Positions 29,281 to 35,074 of a DNA stretch of 35,074 nucleotides are shown one piece after another. The DNA is from a virus. Under the pieces are notes generated by a model that searched no databases, was not told the DNA's origin, and was given only the letters and a program-made list of their open reading frames with translations. Every line of letters starts with the position of its first letter. Position 1 is the stretch's first letter. A program made the translations under genes and the position numbers. Location of the stretch: IMG/VR virus record IMGVR_UViG_3300022752_000208, positions 1-35,074 of that record; one strand, 5' to 3'.

Positions 29281-30819
29281 TACGTTAATAACTAGGTTTG
29301 CAGTTTGTAGTACAGGTATGTAGCCATCTGTAGAGGTTATGGACGGGGTTACTACAGACGACCCATTATCAGTATTAAATTTAGTTACGTTTACTGAAAT
29401 AACTCCATCAATTGCCTGTGCTTTTGCAATTACGGCAGACAACGCTACTGTTTGACCAAATGTTACTGTTTCATAAGAAAATAACCCACCAGGATTAATA
29501 AAAGCTGCCCTAATATTTCTAGCAATTTCTGAATTTCTATAAGAAGGCTTGGCTGTTATAGCTAGGGTGATATAAAAATCTCTATAAGTTGGTTCAATAA
29601 CTGTCAGGGTAGTTCCAGCAGGAATTTTTGATGCCATGTATGTCTTCACTGCATTTGAAACAGCAGTCCAGGTAGCTGTGGGCGATCCACTTACAATTCC
29701 TGGAGTAACAGAACCATCATTTTGAGTTTGTAAGTATAAATTTACAGCGGTGTAAACAGAAGAAGCTGCTTTTACTTTACCTACTTGCGGTACAAGGCTA
29801 GCTAAGGCTTCATAGTCAGTAAGAGTTACTGCACGTCTTTGAGCTGAGATTGCGTTTTTCACTTTAGTTCTAATTTGAGTATTGTCGTCGCCATCCGCAC
29901 CGCCATAGCTTGCTGCTGGATTTGTAACTGCTAGGTAACCAACAATTTCTGGAGTATTGTTTCCAGGAATGAACGTTACTTCTTCAATAGTATCTGCGGA
30001 TAGGTTTCCAGCTGCTCCTACAGAAACTTTATACAGTGCGCTAATGACTTGACCGTATGGCGGAATAGATCCGTTTACTCCATCACCAAATACTACTGAT
30101 GTTTTGCCCGTTTCATCTACGCTTGTTGTAAACACAAGTGCGGAAGGACCAAACTCAGATAAAGTGTCTACGAATGTCCAAGGAGCAAATGCTTCGCCTT
30201 GACCAACGTATACAACGATTGATGTATCAACAACATTTGTGTCTGTTAATTCAAAAGATTGATCAGCAGTTCCTGCAGATGTTCCTAAGTTAACTGGAAG
30301 AGGTTTATTAGTTGTTGCGCTAATTAAGTCAGGACGATCTGTGTTTACTGTTTTTCCTTCCTTAGCTAACAGAGTTATGTTATCTCCAGCAGCTAATTGT
30401 ACAGCACTCTCAATAGTCTCAAAATAAACTTCTGTATAGTTTCCGTAAAGAAGGGTTGCTAATACTTGAGTTCCTACCGGAATATCAATAGGACTATCGC
30501 TTATGTTCTCAAAACGAACAGATACTGTGGCTGGCGTTGGACCAGAAACTCGGTATCCAAAAAGCTTTCCAATATCAACAAGTGTTTTTCTACGAGCTGC
30601 GGTATCAATTGAAAGCTCGTTAGCAACTCTGTCAATGTAATAGGACATTACGTCACCCATGTAGGCAAAAGACTCCAAAATAACAGTGCCTAAATCATTA
30701 GGGTCGTCAGCACTCCAATCGGTGTCTGTTCTTACATTTACAAGACTTGTAAGGTCTGTTATTAGAGAGTAATAGTCTCTAGATGTATAATCTATTTGGT
30801 AAGGGACTTCATTAGCCAT
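29263..30819 (-). CDS. Baseplate J-like protein (gpJ/gp6 family)
   Basis: 518 residues. The N-terminus YQIDYTSRDYYSLITDLTSLV, followed by SADDPNDLGTVILESFAYMGDVMSYYIDRVANELSIDTA, matches the P2 gpJ / T4 gp6 family, which forms the inner baseplate wedge ring. The middle is beta-rich and the end (ISAQRRAVTLTDYEALA, then VIEPTYRDFYITLAITAKPSYRN) is also family-typical. GAGGTG lies nine bases upstream. It is flanked by the gp25-like gene upstream and the fibre gene downstream, as expected in a contractile tail cluster. Confidence 0.85.
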   Translation of the reverse strand: MANEVPYQIDYTSRDYYSLITDLTSLVNVRTDTDWSADDPNDLGTVILESFAYMGDVMSYYIDRVANELSIDTAARRKTLVDIGKLFGYRVSGPTPATVSVRFENISDSPIDIPVGTQVLATLLYGNYTEVYFETIESAVQLAAGDNITLLAKEGKTVNTDRPDLISATTNKPLPVNLGTSAGTADQSFELTDTNVVDTSIVVYVGQGEAFAPWTFVDTLSEFGPSALVFTTSVDETGKTSVVFGDGVNGSIPPYGQVISALYKVSVGAAGNLSADTIEEVTFIPGNNTPEIVGYLAVTNPAASYGGADGDDNTQIRTKVKNAISAQRRAVTLTDYEALASLVPQVGKVKAASSVYTAVNLYLQTQNDGSVTPGIVSGSPTATWTAVSNAVKTYMASKIPAGTTLTVIEPTYRDFYITLAITAKPSYRNSEIARNIRAAFINPGGLFSYETVTFGQTVALSAVIAKAQAIDGVISVNVTKFNTDNGSSVVTPSITSTDGYIPVLQTANLVINVTGGLS

Positions 30820-30825
30820 TATTCA

Positions 30826-31212
30826 TCACCTCGTAGTAGAGCCGTTTGGATTTAGGGTTGTGCTTAAAACGTTAACAGTTGTTGATGTAAAGTCCGGCAA
30901 AATAATGTTTACTTCTACCCCTACTTTTCCTGAATTATCAAAAGTGGTTACATTTACGGAATCCACATCTACTTCAGGTATCCAGGTGCTTATAGCTTTT
31001 CTAATAGCTTGATCAATAGCTTTTTTAGCATCAGTTTGGTTTTCAAACATGGCTCTAGCAACATCTGTGCCATACGTAGGGCGCATTGGTCTTTCTCCAA
31101 CGGCGGTGGATAGCAAGGTTAAAACCCTATCTTGATAGATTTTAGTTTGATTTTCTGTAGACTCTACAACACCAAATGGATCAAGAGTAAAAGGATATGA
31201 AATAGCTTTCAT
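30826..31212 (-). CDS. Baseplate wedge protein, gp25/gpW-like lysozyme fold
   Basis: 128 residues. YPFTLDPFGVVESTENQTKIYQDRVLTLLSTAVGERPMRPTYGTDVARAMFE is the gp25/gpW signature: the conserved R-x-x-x-L-L-T-x-x-G-E-R-x-x-x-P-x-Y-G pattern is nearly complete. The protein starts the wedge ring and sheath in contractile tails (T4 gp25, P2 gpW). The start overlaps the spike stop (ATGA). Confidence 0.88.
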   Translation of the reverse strand: MKAISYPFTLDPFGVVESTENQTKIYQDRVLTLLSTAVGERPMRPTYGTDVARAMFENQTDAKKAIDQAIRKAISTWIPEVDVDSVNVTTFDNSGKVGVEVNIILPDFTSTTVNVLSTTLNPNGSTTR

Positions 31213-31748
31213 TTAGGTTCCTGTACTCCTACCCATACTGGTTCGTTTACTAATCCCGCAACAAACATTACCCAAACTTTTTGTCCCTTTTTAGGCAATA
31301 GTCTGTGAAGAGTGTGCTCTTCTGTAGCGCCTATATCAGTAGCATCATTCCATTTTTTTGTGGTGTTTGCGACAGTTTTATGCGGATGTTTAAGGGTACC
31401 AGCCCCTGCTTTTGCTACCACTGTAAGCGCGGGTACAGTTACTGAGTGGGTATGAGCGGTGCCTGCAGAAGCGGCTCCGGAGGTCACCGTTGTGGCGGTA
31501 GTAGTTAATAGGGCGGCAATCTGAGCAGCGGTATGTTCTTGATGATCAGGATGGTTTGAATTTACCGTGATGGGAAGAAGAGCCCTAGCCCAGTTACTGG
31601 TTTCTTTACCAGTAACCGTAACAGAAAGCTTTATCCTGTTTTTCTTTAAAGGATCATTTATGTCTACTACAGTGCCTTCGTACAGGCCAAAGAATCTTGG
31701 CCTACCCTGAGGGTCTAACATGTATTCCATATCGTTAGCTATTGCCAT
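31209..31748 (-). CDS. Baseplate spike-like OB-fold protein (gp5/gpV type)
   Basis: 179 residues from the ATG at 31748 (TAATG overlap); an ATG 15 bases earlier lies inside the upstream gene. The N-terminus GLYEGTVVDINDPLKKNRIKLSV followed by NWARALLP is the OB-fold strand pattern of gp5/gpV-type spikes, and PKKGQKVWVMFVAG near the end completes it. Between them is a His-rich insert (H66, H69, H72, then H99-T-H101 and H121-P-H123). Paired HxH motifs bind iron at the spike tips of some contractile phages. It has no long beta-helix, so the spike would be short. Confidence 0.75.
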   Translation of the reverse strand: MAIANDMEYMLDPQGRPRFFGLYEGTVVDINDPLKKNRIKLSVTVTGKETSNWARALLPITVNSNHPDHQEHTAAQIAALLTTTATTVTSGAASAGTAHTHSVTVPALTVVAKAGAGTLKHPHKTVANTTKKWNDATDIGATEEHTLHRLLPKKGQKVWVMFVAGLVNEPVWVGVQEPK

Positions 31749-32335
31749 TATTTTGCCGCCCATGTTGTAGTTCGTTTAACGCTTGAAAAATTTGGTACCT
31801 CAGTTTTATATATGTTGGGTTCATAAGACGTAGGTGCTGCTGGTGCGTACGCTGGAGCTACTACTTTACTAGATGGCGCATATGCTACAGATGACTCTAC
31901 CTTGCCAGCGTTTACGCCAAAAGAGTAATCTGTAAGGGTGGATGGGGCCGCATCTAAAGACTGTTCTGCTAGTTCTGCGGCAAAATCGCGTACTTCTGTA
32001 TCTGCCCCCACATTCTCTGATACATCTCCAAGAACATCTGTACCAAGTAAAACTTCTAATTGATAAGAAGCGTTACCGCTACCAAACACGTGATCTACAC
32101 GTAAAACAGTCCAGTATCCAGACATTCCCTGAGAAAGTCCGTCTAGATAAATTAATTGACCAACTTTTACTCCGGCATCTCCAGCAAGTATTGCGACTCC
32201 TCGATATTTATATCTGTACGTTTCAGCTCGGTCAGTGGCTATGTACTTAGCATCTGCTAAGCTGGTAGCGCTTTCAAAAGGTAAATGACGTATAAAAGTT
32301 GCTTTATTTGTAGAAGAGGAATGAGTTGCAGTCAT
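31748..32335 (-). CDS. Tail/baseplate protein of unknown family (195 aa)
   Basis: A 195-residue protein overlapping the hub stop (TGATG) and the spike start (TAATG). The first half is beta-rich (HLPFESATSLADAKYIATDRAETYRYKYRGVAILAGDAGVKVGQLIYLDG, GYWTVLRVDHVFG) and looks like a compact barrel; the second half is Pro/Ala-rich linker (SSVAYAPSSKVVAPAYAPAAP). It lies between the gpD-like hub and the spike, so it is probably a hub or spike partner. Confidence 0.65.
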   Translation of the reverse strand: MTATHSSSTNKATFIRHLPFESATSLADAKYIATDRAETYRYKYRGVAILAGDAGVKVGQLIYLDGLSQGMSGYWTVLRVDHVFGSGNASYQLEVLLGTDVLGDVSENVGADTEVRDFAAELAEQSLDAAPSTLTDYSFGVNAGKVESSVAYAPSSKVVAPAYAPAAPTSYEPNIYKTEVPNFSSVKRTTTWAAK

Positions 32336-33174
32336 CAGATCTCTCCATTTAAATATGCTTGACTTGGTATAACAACGCCTAGCGTTTGTTTAGATCCAGG
32401 TTTAGAACTATGAGTAGTGCTTATAGGGGCATCTGTTACTTGATGGATACCAGTAACTACTCGATCCACAGTAGCTCCCAACATATCTGGAGCTTCATCT
32501 GAAATCATAGGTTTAAAGCTATATACGGTGCCAAATTGAGAAGCTACTTTAGATAGTGGCTTTATGTTTTCAGTATAAAAATATGGAGCAGAAGATCTGC
32601 TAGAAGATGACAACTTATCTTTAGACATAAAATATAGTGTTGTTTTTTCTGTCTTTAAAGCAAAACCTGTTTGATTAGCTAACGTACGAAGAAGTTGCCA
32701 GTCGCTTTGACCCGCTTGAGTTACAGCAGAAAACACTCTTGGATGTCTTTGGGTAACCGCTTTTAGACCGTACTTAGAAGCAATCTTAGAAACTACTGCA
32801 TCGGCAGTTACATTTTTATATATCTTTTGATCGGTATTTTTTAATAAATACGATGGAGATACGCAATATACTTCAGTTTCATTTTCTTCAATAGTGGTTG
32901 GTTTAATGCTATGCACATACCCGATAAAGGTGTTTTCGTTAATACCGCTAGTCCATTTAAACTCAACTGGATCACCAGAAACAATAGTTCCTTCGTTGCT
33001 GTTAACTTTTCCAGCAAAACGAAGGGTTAATATCTCATGCGAATCTAGCTCTTGTGTTAATCTTGCGCTTATTAAGGTAAGGGCAAAATCCGGGCTTTTA
33101 CTAAACGATACAGATCGACTGTGTGGACGTTCAATAGGCAAATTAGCACGTAAATTTTTACTTAAAATAGTCAC
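32335..33174 (-). CDS. Tail hub protein, gpD/gp27-like
   Basis: 279 residues from a GTG (33174) with AGGAG six bases upstream. It has the beta-barrel succession of the late-control D / T4 gp27 family: DFALTLISARLTQELDSHEILTLRF, then FIGYVHSIKPTT, then the VYCVSPSYLLKNTDQKIYKNVTADAVVSKIASKYGL stretch, then SDWQLLRTLANQTGFALKTEKTTLYF, a diagnostic line of this family. The hub connects the tube to the spike. It follows a LysM-like protein and precedes the spike, as in other contractile tails. Confidence 0.82.
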   Translation of the reverse strand: MTILSKNLRANLPIERPHSRSVSFSKSPDFALTLISARLTQELDSHEILTLRFAGKVNSNEGTIVSGDPVEFKWTSGINENTFIGYVHSIKPTTIEENETEVYCVSPSYLLKNTDQKIYKNVTADAVVSKIASKYGLKAVTQRHPRVFSAVTQAGQSDWQLLRTLANQTGFALKTEKTTLYFMSKDKLSSSSRSSAPYFYTENIKPLSKVASQFGTVYSFKPMISDEAPDMLGATVDRVVTGIHQVTDAPISTTHSSKPGSKQTLGVVIPSQAYLNGEI

Positions 33175-33176
33175 GG

Positions 33177-33458
33177 TTAACTCCTAGGAATCCGTATTAC
33201 AGTTCCCTCTTTTATAGAGAACGGGTCTTGGATAGTAGGGTTGATGTCCATAATTTTCCACCAAAGAGTTCCGTTACCAAGAAATACGTCCGCTAAATAG
33301 TCAATGCGGTCACCATCTACCCAGGTATAGTCAATATAACTAATCTGAGTTGCTCCTGGAAAGTCACGATAAACAGTCCAGTTAAATAAGCCGGTAGTTT
33401 TATTCTTGATTTGTTGAGCGTCTCCGGTGTAATAGCGTGATGATCTAAATACAGCCAT
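33177..33458 (-). CDS. LysM-like baseplate protein (gp53-type, 93 aa)
   Basis: 93 residues. The C-terminal half (VDGDRIDYLADVFLGNGTLWWKIMDINPTIQDPFSIKEGTVIRIP) has the LysM-like pattern found in small tail proteins near the hub (T4 gp53 and relatives), where it joins baseplate parts rather than binding peptidoglycan. The N-terminal half is a beta strand region (SSRYYTGDAQQIKN). The start overlaps the upstream gene stop (TAATG). Its role is inferred from pattern and position. Confidence 0.78.
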   Translation of the reverse strand: MAVFRSSRYYTGDAQQIKNKTTGLFNWTVYRDFPGATQISYIDYTWVDGDRIDYLADVFLGNGTLWWKIMDINPTIQDPFSIKEGTVIRIPRS

Positions 33459-35074
33459 TATTCAATACCCATAGCCCCTCTAGGAGGAACTCTTCTAGCG
33501 GTACTAGAAGAACCACTCGCTGTAGCAGACGCAGGAAGCGTCTGAATAAGCTTAGTCTTAGAGTCAATACTGAGGTACTTAGACTTGTCGTAGTAGAAGT
33601 CTGGAATACGCTCAAGAGTGAGGTCCACCAAACTTCTAATAGGGATCATTTCTTTAGTAAATAGATCGTGCTGTACCGTAAGACTAGAAAGAATTACTTT
33701 GTACCTTAGTTGATCGTTTAACTTAAAGATAAATGGCAAGGAAGTAACAAAGCCCAAGTTAGCAGTAGCCATCTCTAGGTTACCTACTGGGTTTCCTAGT
33801 AGGGGTGCTTTTTCAGGGTTACCGTTAAACACGCGGAACATGTACTCCATATCGTATTCAGTTCCACGTCGTAATAGCCCTTCACACTGCTCTGGGGTTA
33901 AATTAATAGGGTAGTTGGGGGCACCAATAGTAGCCGTTCTTCCATCCATAACCCATCTACGAACGGTGTTCATATCCGCAACTCTATCTAAAACTAAGCG
34001 TAGAGATATTGTTCCTCCGCCAGTAATTAATACGGCGTTATTTTCGTTTTTTCTACCCCAGTCAACGTTATTAGTTTGAGACATTTGATAGTTGTAAAAA
34101 GTAGGGTTAAAGATAAACCTAAAACCCCAAAACTTTTGTACCTTGCTGTCGTAAACCTTTGCAGTATTAGATACCAGATCAGGATCTTGATAAAACATGC
34201 CTAGTTGATTGTAGGAGTTACCGTCATCGTATGAGTCAGTTCCACCCCAGGCTATAGGAGAAAAATGACGTGTCATAATGTGTGGAGGGGGGTTAAATGT
34301 CTCAGCAGACTTTAAAGTTTCTGTAGTGGTTACGTTTGGTGCTGCTGGAGGAGTAGTAGCCGGTGTTACTCCAGAAGCTTTGCTGCAATCAGTACTTTCT
34401 AATTTTTTGCGATAAGCAATAGCTTCATTTCGATAAGATTGAGCAGTAATGGTTGCCTTTGTTCCTGGTTCAACGTATGCTTTTCCTGTAGATACCCAGT
34501 CCCAACCAGCTGATTGCCAAATATTTGTTTTAACTCGTCCTGCGGCAGCATGATCTGCATATGTTGCTGTTGGATAGGCTTTAACATCTGATTCAAGAAC
34601 ACCAACAATGTAGTATTGAACCTGTCTTTTATCCGCAGTTTGTTGTTGAGCAACGGTTATTACTTTCTTAGCCTTAGCATCCCAATAACGATACCTAGCT
34701 TTAATTCCAATAAATCTTTTGTTACATACGTCAGATACAAAGCTTTCTACGTCTGCAGCACCGTCAAATACACCCTTTGGGGTGGCAGTTTTTACGACAC
34801 GTTTTGTAAAAATAACACTAGGCACCTTTACGGTTTGCCACTTATAACCACCTGGCCCTCTGCTTATAAGGCCCCAGTCTTTAGTCGTGTTTTGTCTAGG
34901 AACGTCAATAGTTAACGTTAGGTAACCTTCAGTTGCCTGCGTATAAGTTGTTCCATCAAAGTCAACAATTTTAGTTTTATTTGCAGCTCTAATAGGTCTA
35001 GCAGAGATGTTACCTAGCCAAGGAATTGTGGTAAAACTTTGCTGCACTACTATAATAGTTAAAGAAGGAGTATA
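33458..35074 (-). CDS. Tail protein, 5' end cut by window edge
   Basis: An open frame runs from the TAA at 33460-33458 to the right edge without an upstream stop; the GTG at 35047 is the first candidate start but has no ribosome site, and the frame continues (TPSLTIIVV) to the edge, so I treat it as truncated at the 5' end. The visible 538 residues include a Pro/Ala/Thr linker (about 230-255) between a beta-rich N-terminal part and a larger C-terminal domain (HFSPIAWGGTDSYDDGNSYNQLGMF, NFGNPVG-type loops, LTLERIPDFYYDKSKYLS). It heads the hub genes and is probably a tail-tube-proximal baseplate protein; I cannot name a family. Confidence 0.65.
   Translation of the reverse strand, partial: YTPSLTIIVVQQSFTTIPWLGNISARPIRAANKTKIVDFDGTTYTQATEGYLTLTIDVPRQNTTKDWGLISRGPGGYKWQTVKVPSVIFTKRVVKTATPKGVFDGAADVESFVSDVCNKRFIGIKARYRYWDAKAKKVITVAQQQTADKRQVQYYIVGVLESDVKAYPTATYADHAAAGRVKTNIWQSAGWDWVSTGKAYVEPGTKATITAQSYRNEAIAYRKKLESTDCSKASGVTPATTPPAAPNVTTTETLKSAETFNPPPHIMTRHFSPIAWGGTDSYDDGNSYNQLGMFYQDPDLVSNTAKVYDSKVQKFWGFRFIFNPTFYNYQMSQTNNVDWGRKNENNAVLITGGGTISLRLVLDRVADMNTVRRWVMDGRTATIGAPNYPINLTPEQCEGLLRRGTEYDMEYMFRVFNGNPEKAPLLGNPVGNLEMATANLGFVTSLPFIFKLNDQLRYKVILSSLTVQHDLFTKEMIPIRSLVDLTLERIPDFYYDKSKYLSIDSKTKLIQTLPASATASGSSSTARRVPPRGAMGIE

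Noticed and set aside
1-35074. Integrase, attachment site, tRNA or insertion sequence
   Set aside because: I found no recombinase motif, no transposase, no terminal inverted repeats and no cloverleaf-like sequence; absence applies to this window only.

Overview
This window looks like part of the genome of a contractile-tailed (myovirus-type) phage of an AT-leaning actinobacterium. The host guess rests on two WhiB-like iron-sulfur regulators, a family confined to Actinobacteria and their phages, and on the low-GC codon use, which would fit freshwater or marine lineages better than Streptomyces or Mycobacterium. The contractile tail is inferred from a hub / spike / gp25 / baseplate-J / tail-protein-I gene order. 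Almost every base is coding, genes overlap by 1-30 nt (ATGA, TAATG, GTGA junctions), and I see no tRNA, rRNA, CRISPR array, insertion sequence, integrase, terminase, portal or capsid gene. No gene-free stretch exceeds 100 bases.

Layout. (1) 1-2405, minus strand: small basic, zinc-ribbon and hypothetical proteins, ending in two small membrane proteins. (2) 2501-6220, plus strand, the only plus-strand block: a lysis-type cassette with a large secreted Thr/Ala- and Pro/Glu-rich protein that lacks an ordinary start codon, two small membrane proteins and a CHAP-type endolysin, closed by a bidirectional terminator at 6236-6262. (3) 6264-24906, minus strand: the DNA metabolism block. Read in transcription order (right to left) it holds a winged-helix replication protein, DnaC-like loader, SWIM zinc-finger protein, DnaB-like helicase, WhiB, primase, SNF2-type helicase, ribbon-helix-helix protein, Hsp20, MerR-like protein, single-strand binding protein, family A DNA polymerase, RecA/UvsX, a small PD-(D/E)XK nuclease, a second unusual WhiB, a Cas4/RecB-like nuclease, dNMP kinase, a resolvase-like nuclease, a SpoVS-like protein and a metallophosphoesterase. 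(4) 24934-35074, minus strand: a membrane protein and the tail/baseplate module, entering from the right edge with a truncated tail gene.

How it fits together. Replication would be started by the winged-helix protein and loader placing the DnaB-like helicase, with primase, polymerase and SSB completing a self-sufficient replisome. RecA/UvsX, SNF2 helicase, three PD-(D/E)XK nucleases and the Mre11-like phosphoesterase form a recombination/repair set. WhiB, MerR-like, RHH and HTH-like proteins are the candidate regulators. Several RNA hairpins sit exactly on translation signals (SSB start codon, replication gene ribosome site) or between genes, which suggests that post-transcriptional control matters in these long overlapping operons.

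Most unusual items: the non-AUG secreted protein in the lysis cassette, a WhiB with a stretched cysteine spacing (CX8C), a phage SpoVS homologue, the SSB start-codon hairpin, and a tail-protein-I domain fused to several lectin-like modules. All family assignments come from reading the sequences by eye; no database search was run.
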